This document shows, piece after piece, positions 1 to 8,322 of a stretch of 11,610 nucleotides of DNA. Source of the DNA: Carthagonibacter sp032251515 (GTDB lineage: Bacteria; Gemmatimonadota; Gemmatimonadetes; Palauibacterales; Palauibacteraceae); the NCBI GenBank assembly GCA_032251515.1, contig JAVVDU010000055.1:1-11610 (forward strand), read 5' to 3'. Below the pieces are notes generated by a model, which did no database searches, was not told where the DNA came from, and worked only from the letters and a program-made list of their open reading frames with translations. Numbering within the stretch: position 1 is the stretch's first letter; every line of letters begins with the position of its first letter. Made by a program: the position numbers and the translations under genes.

Positions 1-9
1 GGCCACGAA

Positions 10-1563
10 TCAGAACAGCGGTTCCCATGTCGGTCGTACCTCTTCGGGCCCGGTCGCGGGAACGACGTTCCCCCGGGCCTCCGCAAGGATCGTGAACGCC
101 TCGTCCCGGTAGACCACGGCCCACTCCTCCCCGAACATCCGGGGCCTGGAAGCCGCCTCGTGGTCGTTCGAGAGGACGATGAAGTCGGGCCGCACCCGGG
201 CGAACGCCTCCTCGTGTCCGTCCGCCCCGGGCGCGAAGGCCCGCTTGACGTCGTCGAACGTCGACTGCGGATACACTTCTTCGTACCTGCCGTCGAGCGA
301 GACCCGGAAGCGCGGGTGCAGCCGCCACAGGGCGTAACTGCCGAGATCGAATCTCACCAGGACGTTCCCACCGGGCCGCGACTCCCGCAGCCACTCGAGG
401 GCGTGAACCGGGTACATGTCGTACCGCAGCGCCGGGCCGCCGCGCCCCAGCGCGACACTCGCCGCCGGAATGCCGAGCGCCAGGAGCGACGGCACGCCGA
501 CGAGCGCCAGGGAGCGGCGCCAGGCCACGGGCACGGCCTGCGCGAAGCGCGCCACCCTTCGGGCCAGCGGCTCGAGGCTGTCGGCGCCGAATACGGCCAC
601 GGTCACGAGAAACGCCGCCGCCAGGCGGTTCGAGTCCACGGCGAACGCCAGGGACACGGCCGGCAGGAGCACGGCTTCGGGCGGCACTTCCCGTTCGCGG
701 GTGCGGAATCTCCGTGCGAGCGACAGCAGCCACGCCACCGCCACCATCGCGACCCATGCCAGGAGGCGGGGTTGTCCCCAGAGGGGTCCCCACTCCCCGA
801 TGTGGGTCGACCGGTCCATGGTCAGCGCGTCGCGCAGATAGGACCAGTATTCCAGTCCGTAGGGGTTCACGAGGGTCACGAGCGCGCACGCCGCAGCGGC
901 GAGAAGCAGGGGTGCGGCAAAACGAAGACCGTCGCGCAGCGCTCCCAGCGCCGTGAGCCCGAGGAACCCGAGCCCCATCACGAATCCCCCGTGCCAGTTC
1001 GCCCAGATGACCATCAGGGGGGGAAGGACGAGCAGGAGCGCCGGGGCCTTCTTCCGCCGGTATTCGACGAGGATCAGCAGGAAGAGCGGCAGCAACACGT
1101 AGGTGAGCGCGCGCGAGCGCACGACGCTCATCCAGACCCAGGGAAGCGGAAGAAGGCAGAGCGCCAGCCAGGCGACCGCACCCGCCGCCCGGCCGGCGTA
1201 GCGGCGCTGTGCCGCGGCGGTGAGGAACACGCAACCGAACACCCCGAGGATCGCCAGCCCCAGGAGCGCCCGGTCTCCGCCCGCCTTCGCCAACTGCCAC
1301 ATGGCGACGCCGGCCAACCACTCGTGGTCCACCCAGCGTTCGTGCGTGGTCGTGTAGGCGAACGGGTCCGCCGCGGCCACCGAGCCGTCCCGCTCCACGA
1401 TGCGCCCGACGGCGACCCGCGCGAACATGTCCGGATCGGCACCGGGGTCGAGGAGGACGATCCAGGTCAGGAACAGGCCGACGGCGAGGGCGATGAACCA
1501 GCCATTCCGGATGAGACGGACCGCGGCGTCGCCCGTCCTCTCGATCCGCCCGACGAGACTCAC
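10..1563 (-). CDS. Polytopic membrane protein, GT-C glycosyltransferase-like
   Basis: The predicted protein of 517 residues is an integral membrane protein. A first hydrophobic helix lies at about residues 22-38 and roughly ten more hydrophobic segments follow to about residue 370; the last ~145 residues are soluble. Just after helix 1 is an acidic DPD motif (43-45), followed by a WVDHEWL stretch (77-83). This arrangement resembles the first extracytoplasmic loop of GT-C fold lipid-sugar-dependent glycosyltransferases. The C-terminal part contains RFDLGSYALWR and SLDGRYEEVY, a pattern I associate with uncharacterised bacterial proteins of this kind. Donor and acceptor cannot be told from sequence, and catalytic activity is inference. 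The start is GTG at 1561-1563, preceded by a purine-rich GAGGACGAGGAGG that overlaps the end of the upstream dehydrogenase gene. With only 13 bp between the genes, co-transcription and translational coupling are likely. Confidence 0.75.
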   Translation of the reverse strand: MSLVGRIERTGDAAVRLIRNGWFIALAVGLFLTWIVLLDPGADPDMFARVAVGRIVERDGSVAAADPFAYTTTHERWVDHEWLAGVAMWQLAKAGGDRALLGLAILGVFGCVFLTAAAQRRYAGRAAGAVAWLALCLLPLPWVWMSVVRSRALTYVLLPLFLLILVEYRRKKAPALLLVLPPLMVIWANWHGGFVMGLGFLGLTALGALRDGLRFAAPLLLAAAACALVTLVNPYGLEYWSYLRDALTMDRSTHIGEWGPLWGQPRLLAWVAMVAVAWLLSLARRFRTREREVPPEAVLLPAVSLAFAVDSNRLAAAFLVTVAVFGADSLEPLARRVARFAQAVPVAWRRSLALVGVPSLLALGIPAASVALGRGGPALRYDMYPVHALEWLRESRPGGNVLVRFDLGSYALWRLHPRFRVSLDGRYEEVYPQSTFDDVKRAFAPGADGHEEAFARVRPDFIVLSNDHEAASRPRMFGEEWAVVYRDEAFTILAEARGNVVPATGPEEVRPTWEPLF

Positions 1564-1576
1564 CGCCTCCTCGTCC

Positions 1577-2605
1577 TCACGGGACCAGCACCAGCTTTCC
1601 GAACACCCCGCCCGCCTCGAGCCGCTCGTGCGCCTCGCGGATCCGGTCGAGGGGCAGAACGTCGTCCACCACGGGCCGCAGGGCGCCGTCCGCCACCAGC
1701 GCCATGACCTCCTCGAACTCGCGGCGCGCGGCCATCGTCGTCCCGATCACCGAGAGCTGCTTCCAGAACACGTGCCGGATGTCGAGCCGCGCCGCGGGCC
1801 CGGTGGTCGCACCGTACGTCACGAGGCGGCCGGCCGGCGCGAGGCAGCGCAGGCAGTCGGACCACAGCGCCTCGCCCACCGAGTCGAGCACCACGTCCAC
1901 GCCGCGGCCGTCGGTGAGGCGCCGCGTCTCCGGCACGAGGTCCGCCGCCAGGCGATCGATGGCGGCATCGGCGCCCAGCTCCTCGACGCGCCGCACGTTC
2001 TCCGTCCCCGAGGTGAGGACGAGGACGCGCGCCCCGAGGTGGCGTCCGATCTGGATCGCGGCGGTCGACACGCCGCCGGAGCCGCCCGTCACGAGCAGCG
2101 TCTCGCCCGCGGCGAGCCGGGCCCGGGAGGCGAGGGCGCGCCACGCGGTCTGGAACACGAGCGGCGCCGCGGCGACGACGGGAAAGTCCAGCCCGTCCGG
2201 GATCCGGAACAGGTTGGTGGCCGGGACGCGCACCCGCTCCGCCGTGCCCCCGCGTACGTGCTCTCCGAGGATCGCGAAGGAGTGGCACAGGGGCTCCTGA
2301 CCCCGGTCGCAGGCCTCGCACTCCCCGCACCACAGCGCGGGGTTCGCGACCACCCGGTCGCCCGGTTCCCAGCCCTCCACCCCGGCGCCCGTCGCCTCGA
2401 CCACCCCCGCCACGTCGGATCCGCCGATGTGCGGAAGCTCGAGCTCGAGCCCCGGGATGCCGCGCCGGACCCACAGGTCGAGATGGTTCAGCGCCACCGC
2501 GCGCACGCCGACGATCACGTCTCCGTGCGCCGCGACGGGCTCCGGCGCCTCGCCGACCTCCAGCACCTCGGGCCCGCCATGGTCACGAAAGAAAGCCGCC
2601 CGCAT
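1577..2605 (-). CDS. Zinc-binding dehydrogenase / quinone oxidoreductase-like MDR protein
   Basis: The 342-residue product is a medium-chain dehydrogenase/reductase. The N-terminal GroES-like domain carries ALNHLDLWVRRG (38-49) and GGSDVAGVV (61-69). A four-cysteine structural zinc loop is complete, with C93, C96, C99 and C107. The NAD(P)-binding Rossmann motif GGSGGV is at 174-179. The position that normally supplies the catalytic zinc cysteine of alcohol dehydrogenases falls in the NHLD segment and has no cysteine, so a zinc-independent quinone-reductase or enone-reductase chemistry is more likely than classical alcohol oxidation. The substrate is unknown. ATG at 2603-2605 was chosen because family members begin with M-K/R-A-x-x-F close to this point and an AGGAG lies 8 nt upstream; the reading frame stays open further upstream, but that part has no family match. 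It is divergent from sufC and shares the control region with the suf operon. Confidence 0.88.
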   Translation of the reverse strand: MRAAFFRDHGGPEVLEVGEAPEPVAAHGDVIVGVRAVALNHLDLWVRRGIPGLELELPHIGGSDVAGVVEATGAGVEGWEPGDRVVANPALWCGECEACDRGQEPLCHSFAILGEHVRGGTAERVRVPATNLFRIPDGLDFPVVAAAPLVFQTAWRALASRARLAAGETLLVTGGSGGVSTAAIQIGRHLGARVLVLTSGTENVRRVEELGADAAIDRLAADLVPETRRLTDGRGVDVVLDSVGEALWSDCLRCLAPAGRLVTYGATTGPAARLDIRHVFWKQLSVIGTTMAARREFEEVMALVADGALRPVVDDVLPLDRIREAHERLEAGGVFGKLVLVP

Positions 2606-2613
2606 CCTGTACG

Positions 2614-2618
2614 CTCCT
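2614..2618 (-). promoter_or_regulatory. Ribosome binding site deciding the dehydrogenase start
   Basis: On the minus strand this reads AGGAG, 8 nt before the ATG at 2605-2603. It supports that start over the longer frame that continues upstream through the divergent suf control region. Confidence 0.65.
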
Positions 2619-2726
2619 GCCTGGGTTTCCTGTCCCGAGCCGGGGCCGCCCGGCCGGCTCCCGGGCCCGTTTCGACGCGGAACAAAGTAGGCGGAGGCGG
2701 TGTCCCACGCAGCGGACCCACCGCAC

Positions 2727-2743
2727 TTGAAACTGGTTCTCAA
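2727..2743. promoter_or_regulatory. Fur-box-like operator 1 (dyad)
   Basis: The 17-bp site TTGAAACTGGTTCTCAA has TTGA and TCAA ends and a 7-1-7 dyad layout. Read on the minus strand its core TGAGAACCAGTTTCA matches 10 of 14 defined positions of the classical Fur consensus TGATAATNATTATCA. It overlaps the proposed -35 element, where a repressor would block RNA polymerase. Control of suf operons by iron-responsive Fur-family or Rrf2-family proteins is well established. Which protein binds here is not known. Confidence 0.45.
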
Positions 2744-2755
2744 CGAGTGTAGGTT
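2727..2755 (+). promoter_or_regulatory. Candidate sigma70-type promoter of the suf operon
   Basis: TTGAAA at 2727-2732 is a good -35 match. Exactly 17 nt later TAGGTT (2750-2755) is a weak -10 with T, A and final T conserved. Transcription would start near 2762, about 125 nt before sufC. The placement inside the least GC-rich part of the intergenic region and the overlap of the -35 with a dyad operator support it. The -10 is poor, and this is inferred from spacing and sequence only. Confidence 0.4.
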
Positions 2756-2766
2756 GGCGGTCCCAA

Positions 2767-2783
2767 TCGAGAATCGTTCTCGA
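2767..2783. promoter_or_regulatory. Fur-box-like operator 2 (perfect inverted repeat)
   Basis: TCGAGAA and TTCTCGA form a perfect 7-bp inverted repeat around TCG. As a 7-1-7 site it matches 9 of 14 defined positions of the Fur consensus. Its centre (2775) is exactly 40 bp from that of operator 1 (2735), and GTTCTCAACGAG (2736-2747) recurs here as GTTCTCGACTAG (2776-2787). It would lie at or just after the proposed transcription start. The matched pair suggests cooperative binding on one face of the DNA. Confidence 0.45.
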
Positions 2784-2885
2784 CTAGGAGCGGTGTCCCG
2801 CCCGCGGAACGCAGGGCCGGACGAGCCTTCGCCGCGCAGGGAATCAGAGATGCAATCAGAAGAACGCGACAGGAGCGCCAGGAGC

Positions 2886-3668
<783 letters not shown>

Positions 3669-3781
3669 CGCCGGGTCGCCGGAAAGCCGGGAGTCCGGGG
3701 CACCGCACGCCAGGCTGGCCGGAAACGACGCGCCAGGCAGGCCCGGAACGAATCGACGCCGCAGCCAGGGAGAAGGAACCG

Positions 3782-5191
3782 ATGCCGCAGAACGAGACGA
3801 TCGCCGAGCTCGGACTCGACGAGTACAAGTACCACTTCATCACGGACGAGAAGCCCGTCTACAAGGCGCAGAAGGGGCTTTCGGCCGAAGTCGTGCGGCA
3901 GATCTCGCTCCACAAGGAAGAGCCGGAGTGGATGCTCGCCTTTCGGCTGAAGGCGCTCGAGATCTTCGAGTCGAAGCCGATGCCGGAGTGGGGCGGCGAT
4001 CTCGCGAAGCTGAACCTGGACGAGATCTACTTCTACCTGAAGCCGCAGGACCGCATGGAGCGGTCGTGGGACGACGTGCCGCAGAACATCAAGGACACGT
4101 TCGAGCGGCTCGGCATCCCGGAGGCGGAACGGAAGACCCTGGCCGGCGTCGGGGCCCAGTTCGAGTCCGAGATGGTCTACCACTCCCTGAAGGAGGAGTG
4201 GGAGGAGCAGGGGATCATCTTCGATTCGATCGAGGACGGCCTGCGCAACCACCCGGAGATCTTCCGGGAGTACTTCGCCACCGTCGTCCCGCCGCAGGAC
4301 AACAAGTTCGCGGCGCTCAACTCGGCGGTGTGGTCGGGCGGCTCGTTCGTCTACATCCCGGCCGGGGTGAAGGTGGAGATCCCGCTCCAGGCGTACTTCC
4401 GCGTGAACGCCGAGCAGATGGGACAGTTCGAGCGGACGCTCATCATCGTCGAGGAGGGCGCCCAGGCGCATTACATCGAGGGGTGCACGGCCCCGATGTA
4501 CTCCACCGACTCGTTCCACTCGGGCGTGATCGAGATCGTGGTGAAGAAGAACGCCCGCTTCCGCTACACGACGATCCAGAACTGGTCGGCGAACATGTAC
4601 AACCTCGTGACGCAGCGGGCGCTGGTGAACGAGGGCGCGACGATGGAGTGGCTGGACGGGAACCTGGGCTCGAAGCTCACGATGAAGTACCCGTCCTGCT
4701 ACCTGGTCGGCGAGGGGGCGCACGGCGAGATCCTCTCGATCGCCTACGCCGGCGACGGCCAGCACCAGGACACGGGCGGCAAGGTCGTGCATGCCGCGCC
4801 GCGCACGACCTCGCAGATCGTCTCGAAGTCGATCTCGAAAGGCACCGGACGGTCGTCGTACCGGGGCCTGTGCAAGGTCTACGACGGCGCGGTGGACGCG
4901 AAGTCGAACGTGGAGTGCGACGCCCTGCTGCTGAACGACACGTCGCGCACCGACACCTACCCCTACATCGAGATCGACGAGAACCGCTCGACGATCGGCC
5001 ACGAGGCGTCGGTCTCGAAGGTGGGCGAGGAGCAGCTCTTCTACCTCATGAGCCGCGGGCTCTCCGAGGCGGAGGCGATGACGATGGTGGTGCGTGGGTT
5101 CATCGAGCCGATCGCCAAGGAGCTTCCGCTGGAGTACGCGATCGAGCTGAACCGGCTCATCGAGATGGAGATGGAGGGCAGCGTCGGCTGA
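3782..5191 (+). CDS. sufB: Fe-S cluster assembly scaffold SufB
   Basis: SufB is the core scaffold subunit of the SufBC2D complex on which nascent clusters are thought to form. The 469-residue protein is full length and strongly conserved. It contains the C-terminal beta-helix and helical core segments, including NVECDALLL with C379, at the place of the cysteine reported to be essential in E. coli SufB, and GHEAS with H407-E408. The terminal helical segment EEQLFYLMSRGLSEAEA is typical of the SufB/SufD family. The ATG at 3782 is preceded by AGGGAGAAGG, a strong Shine-Dalgarno region. The 113-bp gap upstream and the 106-bp gap downstream are long for this operon and contain no supported gene. 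Translation from its own strong site may set its level relative to SufC and SufD. Confidence 0.97.
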   Translation: MPQNETIAELGLDEYKYHFITDEKPVYKAQKGLSAEVVRQISLHKEEPEWMLAFRLKALEIFESKPMPEWGGDLAKLNLDEIYFYLKPQDRMERSWDDVPQNIKDTFERLGIPEAERKTLAGVGAQFESEMVYHSLKEEWEEQGIIFDSIEDGLRNHPEIFREYFATVVPPQDNKFAALNSAVWSGGSFVYIPAGVKVEIPLQAYFRVNAEQMGQFERTLIIVEEGAQAHYIEGCTAPMYSTDSFHSGVIEIVVKKNARFRYTTIQNWSANMYNLVTQRALVNEGATMEWLDGNLGSKLTMKYPSCYLVGEGAHGEILSIAYAGDGQHQDTGGKVVHAAPRTTSQIVSKSISKGTGRSSYRGLCKVYDGAVDAKSNVECDALLLNDTSRTDTYPYIEIDENRSTIGHEASVSKVGEEQLFYLMSRGLSEAEAMTMVVRGFIEPIAKELPLEYAIELNRLIEMEMEGSVG

Positions 5192-5285
5192 GACCCGTGC
5201 GAGGCGCGGGGCGCGGCTCCGGACGTCGCGGAACGGCGGCCGGGCCGCGGAGTGGACACGAAGGCGAAACGCGGATTCAGAGACC

Positions 5286-5291
5286 AGGGAG
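5286..5291 (+). promoter_or_regulatory. Ribosome binding site supporting the TTG start of sufD
   Basis: AGGGAG lies 6 nt before the TTG at 5298-5300. No in-frame ATG or GTG lies between this site and the conserved SufD N-terminal region in a better position, so the site decides in favour of the rare TTG initiator. Confidence 0.6.
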
Positions 5292-5297
5292 CGGAAC

Positions 5298-6656
5298 TTG
5301 TCCGAGGGCACTTTGACGCGGGGGCCGGCGACGGCCGCCGCCGAACGGGAGGAAGCCGGGCTCGAGGCGTGGGTGACGAGCGCCGACGAGCCGGCCCTGA
5401 TCGCGGAGCGACGCCGGGCAGCGTGGACCGAGTACCGGTCCCTGCCTATGCCCACGCGGCGCAGCGAGGAGTGGCGCTACACGGACATCTCGGGGCTCGA
5501 CCCGGATGCGTTCGCGCCGGTGCGCTCCGGGGGACGGCGGGTGCGGGCGGCCGACGACCTGCCCGCCGAGGTGGCGGCGCTGCTGCGCGGCGAGAGCCGG
5601 CGGAGCGCGGTGCTCGTCCAGCACGACGGGGTCGTGGAGCACGCGCGGCTCGACCCGGAGCTTGCGGAGCGCGGCGTCCGGTTCGCGCCGCTGGCCGAGG
5701 TCGCCGCCGAGCGTCCCGAGCTCCTGGAGAAGTACCTGTTCCGGAGCGACGTGGCCGAGTGCGAGCGGAAGCTGTGGGCGCTGCACGTCGCGGCCCTGTC
5801 GAGCGGCTACGTACTGCACGTGCCGAAGAACGTGGCGATCCCGCATCCCGTGCACGTCGTGCACTACCTCGAGCGGCCCGGCGCGCTCGTCTCGACCCAC
5901 ACGCTGATCCTCGCCGAGGCGGGATCCGAGGTCGCGTGCATCGACGAGTATGTCTCGCCCGACCTGGCCGAGCCGTCGCTCAGCCTGAACGGGGTGGAGA
6001 TCTTCGGGTCGGACAACGCGACCGTCCGCTACCTGGCCCTGCAGCGCTACGGCCGCGGCGTGCGGCACTTCAGCATGCAGCACGCGAACACCGGGCGGGA
6101 CGCGCGCCTGAGCGGCCTGAACGTCTCGCTGGGAGCCGACCTCGCGCGCTGCGACGTGTCGAGCCACCTGCAGGGACCGGGGTCCGAGAGCGAGATGCTC
6201 GCGGTGTGGTTCGGCGACGGCACGCAGCACTTCGATCACCACACCCTGCAGAACCACGTCGCGCCGCACGCGCGCAGCGATCTCCTGTTCAAGGGCGCGC
6301 TGACGGGCGAGGCACGCAGCGTGTTCCGCGGCCTGATCCGGGTGGCCAAGGGAGCGCAGCTCACCGACGCGTACCAGACGAACCGCAACCTGCTGCTCAG
6401 CGACGAGGCCGAGGCCACGACGCTCCCGAACCTCGAGATCGAGGCCGACGACGTCCGCTGCTCGCACGGCGCCACGGTCGGACAGGTCGATGCCGCCCAG
6501 CTCTTCTACCTGATGAGCCGGGGCCTGTCACGGTCCGAGGCCGAGCACCTGCTGGTGCTCGGGTTCTTCGACGAGGTCCTGAACCGCGTGCCGCTGGAGG
6601 GCCTGCGGGAGCGGATCCGCGAGGCGATCGACGCGAAGCTGGCCCAGGCCCGATGA
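5298..6656 (+). CDS. sufD: Fe-S cluster assembly protein SufD
   Basis: SufD pairs with SufB in the SufBC2D scaffold and is linked to iron delivery. The 452-residue product starts with the family's helical N-terminal region (EYRSLPMPTRRSEEWRYTD, where P-x-P-T-x-R-x-E-x-W is a SufD hallmark), continues through the beta-helix core, and ends with AQLFYLMSRGLSRSEA and a final helical part. H390 in CSHGAT sits at the place of the E. coli SufD histidine implicated in cluster formation. The start is TTG, an inefficient initiator, despite a good upstream AGGGAG. The stop TGA overlaps the next gene's ATG as ATGA, so the Rieske gene is probably translated by coupling. Confidence 0.95.
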   Translation: MSEGTLTRGPATAAAEREEAGLEAWVTSADEPALIAERRRAAWTEYRSLPMPTRRSEEWRYTDISGLDPDAFAPVRSGGRRVRAADDLPAEVAALLRGESRRSAVLVQHDGVVEHARLDPELAERGVRFAPLAEVAAERPELLEKYLFRSDVAECERKLWALHVAALSSGYVLHVPKNVAIPHPVHVVHYLERPGALVSTHTLILAEAGSEVACIDEYVSPDLAEPSLSLNGVEIFGSDNATVRYLALQRYGRGVRHFSMQHANTGRDARLSGLNVSLGADLARCDVSSHLQGPGSESEMLAVWFGDGTQHFDHHTLQNHVAPHARSDLLFKGALTGEARSVFRGLIRVAKGAQLTDAYQTNRNLLLSDEAEATTLPNLEIEADDVRCSHGATVGQVDAAQLFYLMSRGLSRSEAEHLLVLGFFDEVLNRVPLEGLRERIREAIDAKLAQAR

Positions 6657-6967
6657 GCGGGTTCGTCACGGTCGCCCGGCTATCGGACCTGCCCGAGGAG
6701 GGCCTGCTGGGCGTCGAGGTCGAGGGCACCCGGATCGTGCTCGCCCGGACGGGGGACGAGGTGCACGCCTTGCACGACCGGTGCTCGCACGAGGAATATC
6801 CCCTGTCCGATGGCGAGCTCGCGGGCGGACAGGTCACCTGCCTGCTCCACGGGGCTCGCTTCGACCTCGCCACCGGCGCCGCGCGGGCGCTGCCGGCCGT
6901 GCGGCCGGTCAAGGTCTACGAGTGCCGCGTGGATGGTGACGAGGTCCAGGTTCGGCTGGAGGGGTAG
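6653..6967 (+). CDS. Rieske [2Fe-2S] ferredoxin in the suf operon
   Basis: This 104-residue soluble protein is a complete small Rieske ferredoxin of the type annotated as a non-heme iron oxygenase ferredoxin subunit (BphA3/NirD-like). Cluster ligands are visible as C44-S-H46 and C63-L-L-H66, giving C-x-H-x16-C-x2-H. There is no signal peptide or membrane helix, so it acts in the cytoplasm. The ATG overlaps the sufD stop (ATGA) and only a weak purine stretch precedes it, so translational coupling is expected. No oxygenase or reductase gene is nearby. Placement inside a suf operon is known from other high-GC bacteria, including actinobacteria, but its job there is not settled. Electron donation to cluster assembly, or a client role, are possible and are inference. 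Confidence 0.92.
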   Translation: MSGFVTVARLSDLPEEGLLGVEVEGTRIVLARTGDEVHALHDRCSHEEYPLSDGELAGGQVTCLLHGARFDLATGAARALPAVRPVKVYECRVDGDEVQVRLEG

Positions 6968-7040
6968 GCCCGCGGTGGAGGCGCGCCGGTCGACGCACGC
7001 GGCGGGCGCGCAGCCCCCGGAGCACGAGACGAGCGGGGGC

Positions 7041-8279
7041 ATGGAGCGAACGGCCACGCTGGACGTAGCGAAGATCCGGGGCGACTTCCCCATCCTGCAC
7101 CGGAAGGTCCACGGCAGGCCCCTCGTCTACCTCGACAACGCCGCGAGCTCGCAGAAGCCGGCCGTCGTGGTCGCGGCCGTGTCCGGCTACTTCCTGAACT
7201 CCCACGCCAACGTCCATCGCGGGGCGCACCAGCTCAGCGTCGAGGCGACCGGCGCGTACGAGTCGGCGCGCGAGGCGGTGGCCGGGTTCATCGGGGCCGC
7301 GCCGGCCGAGGTCATCTTCACGCGTGGCACCACCGAGGCGATCAACCTGGTGGCGGCGAGCTGGGGTGGCTCGGAGCTGCGCGAGGGCGACGAGATCCTC
7401 CTCACGCTCATGGAGCACCACTCGAACCTCGTCCCCTGGCAGCTCGCGGCGCGGCGCACCGGAGCCCGCCTGCGGTTCGCCGGCCTCACCCCCGAAGGAC
7501 GCCTCGACGTCGAGGACCTGTTCGCGAAGCTCGGCCCGCGCACGCGCATCGTCGCGGTCACGCACGTCTCGAACACGCTGGGCGTGGTGAACCCGGTAGC
7601 CGACATCGCGGCCCGGGCGCACGAGGCGGGGGCCCTGTGCCTGGTGGACGGGGCGCAGGCGGCGCCGCACCTCCCGGTGGACGTGGGGGCGATCGGCTGC
7701 GACTTCTACGCGTTCAGCGGCCACAAGATGTGCGGGCCGACGGGGATCGGCGCGCTATGGGGCCGGCGGGAGCTCCTGGAGGAGATGCCCCCGTGGCAGG
7801 GCGGCGGCGAGATGATCTCCGAGGTGCGCCTGGAAGAGTCCACCTGGGCGGACCTGCCGCACAAGTTCGAGGCCGGGACGCCCAGCATCGGCGACGCCGT
7901 GGGCCTCGGCGCGGCGGTGCGCTACCTGGAGCAGGTCGGCCGCGAGGCGATCCACGCCCACGAGGAAGAGCTCACGACGTACGCCCTGGACCGCCTGCGG
8001 GAGCTCGACGGATTCCGGCTGTTCGGGCCCGCCACCGATCGCGTGGGGGTGATTTCCTTCGAGTACGGCGACATCCACGCGCACGACCTCGCCACGATCC
8101 TCGATGCCCGCGGCGTGGCGATCCGCGCGGGGCACCACTGCAACCAGCCACTGATGGATCACCTGGGGGTGGGGGCGACGGCGCGCGCCAGCCTGTACCT
8201 TTACAACACGCGCGAGGAGATCGACGAGCTCGTGGAAGGGCTCCTCGCGGCACGCGACCTGTTCGGCGGGTTCTCCTGA
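7041..8279 (+). CDS. sufS: Cysteine desulfurase SufS (group II)
   Basis: SufS is a PLP enzyme that removes sulfur from L-cysteine and holds it as a persulfide for transfer to SufU. The 412-residue product begins with a family-typical DFPILHRKVHGRPLVYLDNAA region. It carries the PLP lysine K229 in SGHKMCGPTG and the catalytic C367 in RAGHHCNQP, close to the E. coli SufS numbering (K226, C364). The histidine pair in MEHHSN and the DGAQ motif of the PLP site are also present. ATG at 7041 is chosen because family members begin about ten residues before this conserved region. A GTG at 6975 with GGAGGGG upstream is an alternative that would add 22 residues and leave only 7 bp after the Rieske stop. 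It is paired with sufU, as expected for the SufS-SufU transfer system. Confidence 0.96.
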   Translation: MERTATLDVAKIRGDFPILHRKVHGRPLVYLDNAASSQKPAVVVAAVSGYFLNSHANVHRGAHQLSVEATGAYESAREAVAGFIGAAPAEVIFTRGTTEAINLVAASWGGSELREGDEILLTLMEHHSNLVPWQLAARRTGARLRFAGLTPEGRLDVEDLFAKLGPRTRIVAVTHVSNTLGVVNPVADIAARAHEAGALCLVDGAQAAPHLPVDVGAIGCDFYAFSGHKMCGPTGIGALWGRRELLEEMPPWQGGGEMISEVRLEESTWADLPHKFEAGTPSIGDAVGLGAAVRYLEQVGREAIHAHEEELTTYALDRLRELDGFRLFGPATDRVGVISFEYGDIHAHDLATILDARGVAIRAGHHCNQPLMDHLGVGATARASLYLYNTREEIDELVEGLLAARDLFGGFS

Positions 8280-8322
8280 GCGGGCCCGTCCGCCCTGCGA
8301 CCGGAAGTCCGGAGCCGAGGCC

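Noticed and set aside
2684..2689. TACTTT on the minus strand as a -10 for the dehydrogenase
   Set aside because: No acceptable -35 lies at the right distance, so the dehydrogenase promoter could not be assigned.
2696..2724. Imperfect inverted repeat GCGGTGTCC / GGACCCACCGC upstream of operator 1
   Set aside because: It contains a bulge, is GC-rich in a GC-rich genome, and has no T-run or clear link to a promoter, so it was not called as an element.
160..2752. Long plus-strand open frames opposite the membrane protein and dehydrogenase genes
   Set aside because: Their translations are R/P/H-rich and lack motifs, while the minus-strand frames match recognisable families.
2741..2756. SufR-like site CAAC-N8-GTTG
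   Set aside because: The described cyanobacterial SufR site has a 6-nt spacer, here it is 8, and no sufR gene is adjacent. The overlapping Fur-like dyad explains the symmetry better.
2700..2885. N-terminal extension of SufC by 62 residues
   Set aside because: SufC homologues begin near the ATG at 2886. The upstream stretch holds the promoter and operators and does not look like protein.
5252..6652. Open frame upstream of and in frame with the Rieske gene
   Set aside because: It overlaps sufD in another frame with R/A/G-rich low-complexity translation. Only the part from the ATG at 6653 matches a family.
6975..7040. GTG start at 6975 for SufS
   Set aside because: Although GGAGGGG precedes it, the 22 added residues do not resemble SufS N-termini, so the ATG at 7041 is preferred. 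It remains an alternative.
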